From: Porphyridium purpureum
Lineage: Eukaryota > Rhodophyta > Bangiophyceae > Porphyridiales > Porphyridiaceae
Assembly (NCBI GenBank): GCA_008690995.1
Contig: VRMN01000004.1
Span: forward strand, 620,001 to 684,000
DNA: 64,000 nucleotides
Direction of reading: 5' to 3'
Shown here: piece by piece, positions 9,668 to 18,005 of the stretch
How the letters are laid out: each line of letters opens with the position of its first letter
How positions within the stretch are numbered: position 1 is the first letter of the stretch
Notes under the pieces: model-generated
What the model was told of the DNA's origin: nothing
The model's input: only the letters and a program-made list of their open reading frames with translations
The model's database searches: none
Program-made: the position numbers and the translations under genes

Positions 9668-11323
9668 TTAATCATCACCGCTCTTGGCGCCTTTCGCCAA
9701 ATTGCATTCCGCGTGAACCAACTGAGCGTTCTCGGCGTTCGTTGGCCCACCCTTGCTATGTGGTATAATGTGGTCGATATGCACATAGCCGGGCTCATTG
9801 AAGCGCGCCTCGTCCATGAATTGCTTGCATATTCCGCACAATCCGTTCTGGCTCTCAGAGAGCTTCCGAACGAATACCGGCCGGTTTGCGGAGGTGTCGG
9901 AGATGCTGGAAAAAGACCGGATGGGATCCAATGGCGGGGTAGAATTGGAAATCGCATCATTGACGATTCGCTTGAACTCATCGCGTCGAGCGATGAAGAA
10001 CGCAGTCCTCCTTTTTCCGTCGAGATCTCCTAAGGCCTCATTCTCGTAACTCTTCTGGATGCCCTGAATCATAGAACTCTTTGCCGCCGTGAACTGAGCC
10101 GATTTGTACAACCTAATGAGATCGATCATTGCAGCCACGCCCGCATCCCACAGCAAAAGATTGACAGAAGTCTCCCACTCATATTCTCCACCTCGGAGCT
10201 TCTTCCACCTCCTGAAGGCGTGTCGTCCAAACACGTTGCGCGAGATTTCCATCACTTTTTCAAAATCAGATCGCTTTCTGATCAGCTGGTCTGCCTTTTG
10301 CTTGTCGTTCTTTCCCTCCAGTTCTTCGTCCGTAAATCCTATGAGCTCTTCGTTCATCAGCTGATGCAGCCTCATGTCCCGTTTCTGAGTCCCGCTCTCC
10401 GTGAACGCAAGGGCACGAAGAATGAGCTGGCGATCTGCCTCCTTTCGACACGGCTTGTACGTTCGGTTTTCTACTGCTGTCGGGTCGCGAATCGCGTGAA
10501 AGTCCGTGCAAGTGTTTGCCACCTCATCAAGCATTCTGATGTATGGCCCATAGAAGAACGCGCGGCGCACCTGCTGCTCGTTCATTTTTTCTCCGCCGCT
10601 GTTGATGTCATTGTAAACATCAAACACTTCCTGCATCGGGGTACCGTACGGAATAATGGAGACGGTGATCTGGAAATTCTTGAACATGCGTCTTCGATCT
10701 TCACTCAAACCTAGGAAGGATATGCCGTTCAGGTTCTCGTAGTCATCGGAAAGCTTCTGAAGATACTCAAGCCGCGGCAGCACCGCATCGAATCTTTCGC
10801 GCCATTTGGGCGGCCGGCCGGGACCAATGTAGCGCTTCTGACCGTTCAACATGAACCCAAGCAAGGTGCACAGGCGCTGCTTACCATCCACACAGTCGTA
10901 TTTGCCCCTGGCTCTTTCGTGCAGCAACACTTGCGGAATCATCCGATTGCACAACGCCGTCACAATCAGGCGCGACGCCGTTTGCTCTTTCCACACATAG
11001 TCGCGTTGGTAGTCTGGAAAGAGATTCAGCTCATTTTCTTTCACTTTCTCCAAAAACATTCCCAGTTGCCAATTCTGAGCGCCTTGCCCTGAGCGCAGAC
11101 GATCCCCGCTGTCCAGTTTGACCAGTTCGCCCTCCCACAGATCTTCATCTGTCGCCACGCAACACATTGGGATTCCTCTGGCCCGCGATGACGCCCGCGA
11201 GGTCGGCGTCATCTGTTTCAGCGGGACACATTTCTGAACCCCATCTCGCCTCACGACCTGCACATGAGTGTTGGCCACAGCCCACCCGCACGCTGAATCG
11301 AGGCTTGCGGTCTTGACCAGCAT
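9668..11323 (-). CDS. DUF262 (GmrSD-like) plus HNH endonuclease protein
   Basis: A 551-residue protein with two domains best known from bacterial defence. The N-terminal DUF262/GmrSD-N region shows FPDYQRDYVWKEQTASRLI and then DCVDGKQRLCTLLGFML; the DGQQR-like motif is the family's catalytic or nucleotide-related signature. Near the C-terminus is a complete HNH motif: CGIC, then HIDHIIPHSKGGPTNAENAQ, LVHAECNLAKG. In bacteria such proteins cleave modified DNA (type IV restriction, GmrSD/BrxU relatives). Here the gene sits between ordinary nuclear genes, so it appears fixed in a eukaryotic genome. The frame extends upstream into a CA/GT microsatellite (MCECVCVCV...), which is unlikely to be translated, so I take the ATG at 11323. 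The role in the host is unknown. Confidence 0.86.
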   Translation of the reverse strand: MLVKTASLDSACGWAVANTHVQVVRRDGVQKCVPLKQMTPTSRASSRARGIPMCCVATDEDLWEGELVKLDSGDRLRSGQGAQNWQLGMFLEKVKENELNLFPDYQRDYVWKEQTASRLIVTALCNRMIPQVLLHERARGKYDCVDGKQRLCTLLGFMLNGQKRYIGPGRPPKWRERFDAVLPRLEYLQKLSDDYENLNGISFLGLSEDRRRMFKNFQITVSIIPYGTPMQEVFDVYNDINSGGEKMNEQQVRRAFFYGPYIRMLDEVANTCTDFHAIRDPTAVENRTYKPCRKEADRQLILRALAFTESGTQKRDMRLHQLMNEELIGFTDEELEGKNDKQKADQLIRKRSDFEKVMEISRNVFGRHAFRRWKKLRGGEYEWETSVNLLLWDAGVAAMIDLIRLYKSAQFTAAKSSMIQGIQKSYENEALGDLDGKRRTAFFIARRDEFKRIVNDAISNSTPPLDPIRSFSSISDTSANRPVFVRKLSESQNGLCGICKQFMDEARFNEPGYVHIDHIIPHSKGGPTNAENAQLVHAECNLAKGAKSGDD

Positions 11324-11338
11324 GTCAACGTCGTCGGT

Positions 11339-11369
<31 letters not shown>

Positions 11370-11412
11370 ACTCACACACTCACACACTCACACACACTCA
11401 CACACACACACG
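11339..11412. repeat. (CA)n microsatellite with TCACAC variants
   Basis: A run of CA dinucleotides interrupted by regularly spaced T (CACACTCACACT...), immediately upstream of the DUF262-HNH start. Alternating purine-pyrimidine sequence of this length can adopt Z-form. Confidence 0.95.
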
Positions 11413-12166
11413 GACTGTTCGAGCTTGCGGGAACCCGTCGCGTTCGTAAATGGATCCGCTCGTCACCGCGTTGTGTCCTCCTGTAAGCCACATTCTTCTC
11501 TGCGATGTGTCAGCGTGACGGCGTCAGCTGCCGCGCATCGGCTGACAGACACCGTGACTGAACGAGCTGGTTCTGCTTTCTTGCGGCGAACCGAAAAAGG
11601 TATCAATGCGACACAGGCATGTGCGCGGAAGGGGCGATGATATCAAACAGAGTAAAGAAACCACACGCCAGTTTTCTGTGTACTTCGTTCCCGACCCGCG
11701 ACGCAGCATATGGCGCAGGGTGTTTGATGCGCACGACTGAGCGGAAGCGTGATGAGCTTGTAAAAGGCATCTCGACCTCTTCGCTAGTGCAGCCAGCCGC
11801 GGCCGCGATCACGTGGCGTTGATTCAAGTGCACACTGCGCCGGCCAGTATCTTATTGCTCTTTACACGTGCTAAATCTTGTGCAGAACCTTCTTCAGGCA
11901 CTTTACTCTCTGCGTGTCTTGCACGACGTGACTCTCCGTTCCAGAGGTCGCGCGTTGCTTTGGATGTGCAACCAGGAGAGAGCGGTTCGGTGAGGAGAAG
12001 CGGCTTCGTACAGCGTGGCAGCTCTCCCAGACGCGCCGTCGTCGATCTCAGCGCCTGGCGCAAGGCGTGTCAACACTGCAAACACACGCCGTCCCCGGCG
12101 TCTTCTACGCGCTTACGTTTTCTCAAGTCGTAAGCCATCAAAGATCATTTGGACGCGGATCGCGAC
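11413..12166. other. Intergenic between divergent genes
   Basis: About 750 bp between the divergent DUF262-HNH and lumenal-protein genes. It contains several short frames without recognisable similarity, and I see no repeat or RNA gene. It is probably promoter and 5' leader sequence, possibly with a small unrecognised exon. Confidence 0.4.
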
Positions 12167-13210
12167 ATGCGCACGCGAACGAACGGCATGAAGAGAAGCG
12201 CTGCACCTTGCTTCTCTTGGACAGCAGTGCCGGGAAGGCTCCAGGACCCGCAGCAAGCTGGGCTGGCCAGGCCGCGCGTGTGCAGCAGTCGTTGCCGAGG
12301 TGCCGTTTTTCGGCTAGCGCTGAAGTGCGAAGACGAAGCATGCCAGGGCCCAGATCCACGAGATCTCTCGCGCAGGGCTCTCGTTAAGGCTGCCTTGGCA
12401 AGTGCGGGCTTGTGCAATGTTTATTTTCTGCGATCGGACCGCGCGGCGGCTGAGGGACTGACATCAACGACAACGCCCGCCCTCTCGAAAAAGTACCAAC
12501 AGTTGAGAAGGCGATTGGATGACGAGGCGGCAATTAAGCAGGCGGGAGTGGCGCCTTTTGCCGAGGAGCAGTACTTTCCGGCCTGGATGAATGGTGAGTG
12601 GAATGTGCACAGTACAATCTGGCGGGTTCTCACGCCGCAGGGCGACCAGCTGGCCAACGCAGACGCCGCCCGCGTCGCTTTCGCCGATATCGGCCGCACG
12701 GTCGACTACTCTTTGAGGTTCAAACCCGTGCAACGAGAGGGCGACGCACAGCCCCGGTACGTTCCAGATCGGGTTTTCAACACCATCTCGTCGACCAACG
12801 CATTTGCGGGGCGTCCCGTGATTGCGTCTGTGTCCATTGAAAACTCGCGACCAAAGCGACTGATCGCCCTTTACAGAGGTGCAACAGGGGCACGCAGTTT
12901 GCAGTTCGTGAACAATCGAAGCGCTGAGATCATAACCAATCCGGACGGAAAACCTGAGTTTATCTGCTCGGAGTCATATCGTCAGGTTTTTTACAATCCT
13001 AGCAGTGATCGCGGCCCTGTCACCACGGACTACGAGATAATCCAGCGGTTTGTCCAGGTCAATGAGAAGCGTCTTGAGGGAACACTGCGTGTCGCTGTAT
13101 ACTTGCAGCCGCTCGACCAGAAGTATTTTGACGCAGGCAATAAGGCTGTCTTAATGACGGACTCGACAATCGTTCTGGACAAGCTCCAGCCCGGGGAAGG
13201 ATCGGTCTGA
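12167..13210 (+). CDS. Thylakoid-lumen-type protein, DUF6816-like
   Basis: A 347-residue protein. The N-terminal 65 residues are basic and rich in S, R and A, like a plastid transit peptide. A twin-arginine signal follows: SRRALVKAALASAGLCNVYF, ending in a DRAAA|EG-type cleavage site. This bipartite arrangement predicts Tat-dependent delivery to the thylakoid lumen. The mature part contains FPAWMNGEWNVHSTIWRVLT and resembles a conserved cyanobacterial/plastid family of unknown function (DUF6816-like, from memory). A run of beta-strand-like segments suggests a lipocalin-like barrel. The ATG at 12167 is the first in frame; another at 12188 is possible. Confidence 0.72.
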   Translation: MRTRTNGMKRSAAPCFSWTAVPGRLQDPQQAGLARPRVCSSRCRGAVFRLALKCEDEACQGPDPRDLSRRALVKAALASAGLCNVYFLRSDRAAAEGLTSTTTPALSKKYQQLRRRLDDEAAIKQAGVAPFAEEQYFPAWMNGEWNVHSTIWRVLTPQGDQLANADAARVAFADIGRTVDYSLRFKPVQREGDAQPRYVPDRVFNTISSTNAFAGRPVIASVSIENSRPKRLIALYRGATGARSLQFVNNRSAEIITNPDGKPEFICSESYRQVFYNPSSDRGPVTTDYEIIQRFVQVNEKRLEGTLRVAVYLQPLDQKYFDAGNKAVLMTDSTIVLDKLQPGEGSV

Positions 13211-13256
13211 AGCCATTCCATCCACCGTGCTCAGAACGGCACAATCTGCCAATACG

Positions 13257-14270
13257 TCAGTCACGCTGGAGCCCAGAGGACATGTTACTCTGCGATCTGT
13301 ACTTCTGGTTGTACAGTTCCGATTCCTCGTGCGTTAAAAGCCCGTCACGGTCGAGATCTCTCTGATCAAAGGCACGTAACAGATCATCGACATCTCCCCT
13401 TTCGATCTTTTGCAAATGAAGCAGCATGCTGACCACAAACTCAAATCGACGAAGTGCGTTATCTTGGTCCAAATCCATCATTTTGAATCCTTGCCGAGTG
13501 AACGCCTTGCTTAGGAGCGCCTTGCGCGCCTTGCGCTCAGAGCGCGCCGCAAAGGCAGATGTGTAGTCACCAACGAGCTTACCCAGGCTGATTGTCATGA
13601 ACACAATCCAAAAAACAGAAACTGTCTGCATGACCGCATGTCTCGGGTGAAAGTCGCCCAAACCCACGGTGCTCGCGGTGATTATAACAAAGTAGATCGC
13701 GTCCACGAAGCCCATGCCGTCGCCAAAGTGAAACATGATGACAGACAGGAAAATCAGCCCCACAAAGAACGCCGTGGATGCTACTAAATGGTGCTGCTCG
13801 GCCTTGGTCAATCGATCAGTGGCTGTTGCGTCACTTATATCCTGCGAGTTATGATCTGCCACATTCTGCACAAGCTTGCCTAAATTGGAGTCGATCAAGT
13901 TCTCGACCAGAAGCGATAAAAAGCTGAACACAAAGCCAACGGAAAGGCAGATGTACAAGCATGTGAACAGTTTTGACAGGTCGGATGAAGGTGTGATGTC
14001 GCCATATCCCACGGTGGTCAGCACGACCACGCAGAAATACGCGCTTGCCTCGAGGGACCAATTCTCATAAAAGTGGAAAAAGCACGTTCCAACCACAAAA
14101 TGCGCGCACACCAGGACTACCAGCAGCCAATTCTTACCCAAAGTGCTCACCCACACCGGCGTCGTTCGCATCTGCTCCAACTTTGCCGACGACTTCTCGC
14201 CGTCATCCTCCATTCCCGCTGCGCTGGCCGCCGGCGCCAGCAGCGGCGCGGACTCTTCCACAAATGCCAT
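13257..14270 (-). CDS. Two-pore potassium channel with EF-hands (TPK type)
   Basis: A 337-residue K+ channel with two pore loops, TTVGYGD (85-91) and STVGLGD (200-206), each flanked by membrane helices (about 45-66 and 98-124; 161-182 and 211-233). The C-terminal cytosolic part holds two EF-hands: DLDQDNALRRFE (about 266-277, weak) and DLDRDGLLTHEE (about 305-316, canonical). This matches plant TPK vacuolar channels, which are opened by cytosolic Ca2+. The second filter has GLGD instead of GYGD, as in some two-pore channels. The plant 14-3-3 binding site is not evident in the short N-terminus. Confidence 0.92.
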   Translation of the reverse strand: MAFVEESAPLLAPAASAAGMEDDGEKSSAKLEQMRTTPVWVSTLGKNWLLVVLVCAHFVVGTCFFHFYENWSLEASAYFCVVVLTTVGYGDITPSSDLSKLFTCLYICLSVGFVFSFLSLLVENLIDSNLGKLVQNVADHNSQDISDATATDRLTKAEQHHLVASTAFFVGLIFLSVIMFHFGDGMGFVDAIYFVIITASTVGLGDFHPRHAVMQTVSVFWIVFMTISLGKLVGDYTSAFAARSERKARKALLSKAFTRQGFKMMDLDQDNALRRFEFVVSMLLHLQKIERGDVDDLLRAFDQRDLDRDGLLTHEESELYNQKYRSQSNMSSGLQRD

Positions 14271-14588
14271 GCCAACAGCGCTCTGAAAGGCTGCAGTGGA
14301 GTTCGTTGAGCGCTGCGCTCCCGACCGTCGCCGACGTTGGCGCCCTACTGCCGCGTCTTTGACGACACCTTGTCCGCAGCACCTCGGCTTACCGCGTCAC
14401 CTTGTTCGTTCCAGGAAGCCGACACGGTCAAAATGTGAAGGCTCGCGCGTTTTCTATAATAAAATGGTGCAGTTTCCTATGAAACCGGACGGACCGGTGT
14501 GAGGACGATTTGGAGGAGCAGCAGAGACTCCCGGGGAAGAAGGGATAGCGCTTGTTCAGACGTGTGGTATGAGTCGTGAGGACAAAGA
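14271..14588. promoter_or_regulatory. Divergent promoter region of TPK and Elongin-A-like genes
   Basis: A 318-bp gap between two divergent starts. An A/T-rich TATA-like segment (TTTTCTATAATAAAATGG) lies at about 14451-14468, roughly 120 bp before the Elongin-A-like start. Nothing else is recognisable. Confidence 0.45.
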
Positions 14589-15461
14589 ATGGCGCGAATA
14601 CTGCGAGACGCCGAGCTCTTTGGGCCGTCGTCCAAGGGCTCTACGCTGGGCTCGAAACAGGAGGTAATGACAGAGTCGGTTCCGCCGCTGAAGGAAAGGC
14701 TGCATGTGCACGGGAAACGGCGTATGGAGCCTGCGTCTGACATGCAGTCGAGGCCGGCAAAAGCGATGATGAGGGGCACGTCATCGAGCAGAAGGCTTCC
14801 ATGTGCTTCGGAGACTCCGGAGAAAAGATCATCCGAGCGTGTGCCGAGGGCGGTGATTCGGTCTCCGCGTACCTTGGACGAGACCATCAATCAGTTCACA
14901 ACCGCACAGTCGATGCTCCTGACTATCAGGCGGAACAGGTCAGCACCGCGTCCCAGCTCGAGCAGAAATACGCAACGGCACCCCGTGCCCACTTTGAGCG
15001 AATTTGCCCTCCGGGCGATTCGGCAGAACCTGTCACAACTCGACCGCCTGGGCGATCTCCCAGATGAGTTTGTGTTGCCCGCTTTGAGCGGTGTGAACAT
15101 GCTGAATTTGAGCAGAATTCATGCGCGAAACCCGGGACGCGACCGTCTCTTCGACGTCTTTTGGGCGAGAATATGTGTTTCTGAGTTTGGCAAACTGAAC
15201 TGCCCATCCCTTCCGGAGCGCTTCAACACGTGGCGCGAGTTCTACGAGTATCGCACACAAGAGCTCAAGGATAAGGAGGAACACGCGCGCAAAGTATTAC
15301 GTGCTGCCCAGGAGCGCGAGACCGCTCAGCGAGAAAGACGCTGCGTGCAGCGAATTTCGCATCAGGACCAGTTCCGCCAGATTTCCAGTTTTCGGCCGCG
15401 ATTCGAAAACACGCTCCGCAGCATTCGTAAGCAGATAGGGAAACGCCCAAATCTGTTCTGA
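14589..15461 (+). CDS. Elongin-A-like transcription factor subunit
   Basis: A 290-residue protein with an Elongin-A (TCEB3-type) domain. It has a BC-box/F-box-like segment, LPDEFVLPALSGVNMLNLSR, then RDRLFDVFWARICVSEFG, and the following WREFYEYRTQELKDKEE helix seen in the family. Elongin A helps RNA polymerase II elongation and can recruit a Cullin ligase through Elongin B/C. The first 130 residues are basic, S/R-rich and probably disordered. The animal N-terminal TFIIS-like domain is absent, as in plant and fungal homologues. It starts at the first ATG after the divergent promoter. Confidence 0.72.
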   Translation: MARILRDAELFGPSSKGSTLGSKQEVMTESVPPLKERLHVHGKRRMEPASDMQSRPAKAMMRGTSSSRRLPCASETPEKRSSERVPRAVIRSPRTLDETINQFTTAQSMLLTIRRNRSAPRPSSSRNTQRHPVPTLSEFALRAIRQNLSQLDRLGDLPDEFVLPALSGVNMLNLSRIHARNPGRDRLFDVFWARICVSEFGKLNCPSLPERFNTWREFYEYRTQELKDKEEHARKVLRAAQERETAQRERRCVQRISHQDQFRQISSFRPRFENTLRSIRKQIGKRPNLF

Positions 15462-15566
15462 TTGTTCCGCGACAAAAGGATATGTCTCTTCTCAACGGCG
15501 TACGAGGAGAAAGCTACTTTATTTTTTTATGACACATTAAACGGCGGATTAACCGTTCATACTAGG

Positions 15567-17357
15567 CTACTGCTTGAAGCTCATCGAGTACGATCCTGTC
15601 GTGGGATCCTGTTGTAAATTGAAGTTGTCCAGGCTGAGTCCAAACTTACCCAACAATGAGTTGCCTAGATCTTTCAGCTGGCTCATGGCCTGCGCCATAT
15701 CCTTTTCGTCCTTATCCTTACAGAGCTGTGCTAGTCTTGCCACCTCAGAGGCCGATATGGATGTCGCATCTAGCTCTCGCATCTTGCGAGCGGCTTCCAA
15801 TGCCTGGCCAAGCTGACCGTCAAGCTCACAGGCCATCTTCAGTCGCGCATAGCCCTTGACGTACGTGGCTTCAAGATGCACTGAACGTTTGGCATCCTGA
15901 AGGGCCTCCTTTGGGCGCAAGTTCGGACTGTCTTTACCCTCCTCTGTACGCAGCAGCGTTGCAGCACGATTTGCGTATAAGACGGCTCGTGTAGTGCTTG
16001 TCAAGCACGTGCATCGCAGTGCCATTGAATATTTTCTGCGAGCATCACTGAACGCATTGCGCGTAAACGACTCGTTGCCTTGTTTCTTAAGTTCCATGGC
16101 TGCATCCTCATCCACTTCGCCAGCAAGGATTAAAGGTACAAACCTTACTTCGGTCACAGAGCTTCCAAAAGCCTTGTCCAAAAGTCGTTTGAGAGACTGG
16201 CTCACTTGGCGTGTAGAAAACATAACGTAGGGCCGTTGCATGTTTTCATTCACGACCAAGCCAAGCAAGTTGTCCAGAACTTGCACGGCATCATCTCGGT
16301 ACGGATTCCGGGCATCGTCATCGTCATCCTCGGGCACGCGTCCGGGAGCCGGGACGTGAGGACTTGCCTGTCGAGCGAGAATTTCGTCCACGTTCGAGAA
16401 TGCAATCGAAAAGATTGCCTGAGGAAAGATCTTTCCATATTCAAGGAGTCGCAACAGGACAATTGGAGCAGTCACCAGCACATCTGGAAGCACCAGGTCG
16501 TCATCATCATCCAGGAATACTTCTGCGTCTTCTTCTCCCATCTTTGCAACATGAAGGCCTTCTGTGTCCGCCAGTAGGTGCCGCAACGTTTGAGCGCTCG
16601 CATTAATGTCTTGGTACGTGTTTGTGAGGAGCACGGAGCACTTGTGTTCAGAGCATCCTTTTGCGTCCCTCTGACGTTCTGATACTCGCTGCCAGAGCAA
16701 CGTAAACAGCAGACAGCCGATAGACTTGCCCGAACCTGTCGGAGCACATACGACCAGGGTTTTCAACAAACTCGGCAACGAAAAGGTGCCACTCTCTCCT
16801 TTTTCAGTCGATGGTGCGGGTTCGCTGGCACTGAGCTTGACAAAGTTGAGCACCAGCTTTTGCACCGGATTGAGGTCAGTGATATCTAGATCTATCCATG
16901 GAGCCACACGTACATTCGCTAATCCCGACATCTCTGCAAATACCGTTTCGAGTGATATCCTGTCCGACACACCAGCCAACAATTCCTTCGTGAGTGTTGT
17001 CCTCTGTTGAACACTTTGCCGCAAGGCAGTATCGTTATTGAAGATGACATCCATTAGCTGCTGCTGCGACACTGGAAGCGCTTCGACAGAAGGCTGCAGA
17101 TCATACAAAAGCTCATCCGGCTCCAAATCATGCTGCAACCAGTCATCCTGATCAGCCTCGTCCATCTCACTCGCGCCGGCGTCATTCATTGTCGCGCCGT
17201 GGCCTTCGTCCGGAGCCTGACTGCCAGGCGCCTCCAACTCCTCGTCCGACGACCACGAATCGGATTGGGCTCCAAGTGAGTCCGAGGACGACGACTGGGC
17301 CTTTTCATCGAGGTCCTCGACAAACGCCTTTGCGTGCGGAGCGGGCGCATTCTCCAT
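15567..17357 (-). CDS. DEAD-type ATPase half-domain fused to a TTC1-like TPR domain
   Basis: A 596-residue protein combining two modules. Residues about 1-100 are acidic and disordered. Residues about 160-400 look like the first RecA lobe of a DEAD-box helicase: a Q-motif-like LNPVQKLVLNF, Walker A APTGSGKS (205-212), LVTAP (motif Ib region), a weak DEAD box (NVDEIL, about 322-327) and MFSTR in place of the SAT motif. No second RecA lobe follows. Instead residues 420-540 are TPRs (LKKQGNESFTRNAFSDARRK), and the tail LKDLGNSLLGKFGLSLDNFN then QDPTTGSYSMSF is the diagnostic C-terminus of TTC1/TPR1, an Hsp90/Ras-binding co-chaperone. The ATG at 17357 is chosen because the 33 residues upstream are poly-valine and glycine. 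Confidence 0.8.
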   Translation of the reverse strand: MENAPAPHAKAFVEDLDEKAQSSSSDSLGAQSDSWSSDEELEAPGSQAPDEGHGATMNDAGASEMDEADQDDWLQHDLEPDELLYDLQPSVEALPVSQQQLMDVIFNNDTALRQSVQQRTTLTKELLAGVSDRISLETVFAEMSGLANVRVAPWIDLDITDLNPVQKLVLNFVKLSASEPAPSTEKGESGTFSLPSLLKTLVVCAPTGSGKSIGCLLFTLLWQRVSERQRDAKGCSEHKCSVLLTNTYQDINASAQTLRHLLADTEGLHVAKMGEEDAEVFLDDDDDLVLPDVLVTAPIVLLRLLEYGKIFPQAIFSIAFSNVDEILARQASPHVPAPGRVPEDDDDDARNPYRDDAVQVLDNLLGLVVNENMQRPYVMFSTRQVSQSLKRLLDKAFGSSVTEVRFVPLILAGEVDEDAAMELKKQGNESFTRNAFSDARRKYSMALRCTCLTSTTRAVLYANRAATLLRTEEGKDSPNLRPKEALQDAKRSVHLEATYVKGYARLKMACELDGQLGQALEAARKMRELDATSISASEVARLAQLCKDKDEKDMAQAMSQLKDLGNSLLGKFGLSLDNFNLQQDPTTGSYSMSFKQ

Positions 17358-17539
17358 GGCGATTTTTTGTTGTGAACACACAGAATTCAAGCCGCTGTCA
17401 TCACCGCCGCCGCCAACCACCACCACCACGACGACAGTCGCAGGAGCACGGCGCAAGGAACCGCGACGTCAACTTCCAACGACGACGCCGAGCCGCCTCC
17501 GCACACGTCTCGCGCACGCGAGAAAAGTCCGCTGAGAAA

Positions 17540-17580
17540 AGTACCGCACGGTACAGTGAATGTTGCTCACACTGTACTTT
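17540..17580. promoter_or_regulatory. Inverted GTACAGT / ACTGTAC pair in a divergent promoter
   Basis: GTACAGTG (17551-17558) and CACTGTAC (17570-17577) form an inverted pair; a related GTAC lies at 17541. The pair sits about 195 bp upstream of the helicase-TPR start and 135 bp before the small basic gene. Confidence 0.45.
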
Positions 17581-17711
17581 AGGGTTGACGCGGGATGCCC
17601 TGCCGTTTACAGCGCTCCGGAGGTAGCACGTGCGGCCGCTCTCTCTGTCTCTCGCTCTCTTCATGCGCAATCGGTGTTCGTTGGAGACGGTATGAGCTGA
17701 ACCATCGTGTC

Positions 17712-18005
17712 ATGAAAGAGATAGCACGCAAAAGCTTGCCAAAGTCGGTTATCATGACCCGCTTGGCAGACAGAACAGGGCAGGAGAAAAAAAATTTAAA
17801 AAAAATTATCAATAAAATGGGCATGCTCGCAGGAAAACTGAGAAAAGTCGCGCTGTGGAAAAAAAAAGGTTTCACTTCGATGACTAAAGTTAAGTCGGCG
17901 AAAACAAAGTTGCGTGCCAAGACGATCTTCAAATTGCACACACAACAAACCCACTGCCTTCACACGACTGTCGATTGTACAATGACGGAGGCTATCAATT
18001 CATGA
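17712..18005 (+). CDS. Small lysine-rich protein, possibly HU/HLP-like DNA-binding
   Basis: A 97-residue, very basic protein. The order of features resembles the HU-type histone-like proteins of dinoflagellates and bacteria: a helix with KSLPKSVIMTRLADRTG, then KKNLKKIINKMGMLAGKLRK, a GF turn and a basic arm (KVKSAKTKLRAKT). The length (about 90-100) fits. The similarity is by eye and weak: the conserved arm proline and glycines are not clear. Local sequence is much more A-rich than its neighbours (runs of 7-9 A), which could mark transfer or a different selection regime. The frame is open back to 17595, but the ATG at 17712 gives the compact product. Its end overlaps the 3' end of the large membrane-protein gene by 11 bp. 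It could also be a non-coding 3' region. Confidence 0.4.
   Translation: MKEIARKSLPKSVIMTRLADRTGQEKKNLKKIINKMGMLAGKLRKVALWKKKGFTSMTKVKSAKTKLRAKTIFKLHTQQTHCLHTTVDCTMTEAINS

Noticed and set aside
9668-11323. Bacterial contamination or a restriction island
   Set aside because: The gene stands alone, flanked at normal distances by clear eukaryotic genes of similar base composition, with no other prokaryotic neighbours.
11324-11371. Upstream extension of the DUF262-HNH protein (MCECVCVCVCV)
   Set aside because: It is translated microsatellite; an in-frame ATG at 11323 precedes normal protein sequence.
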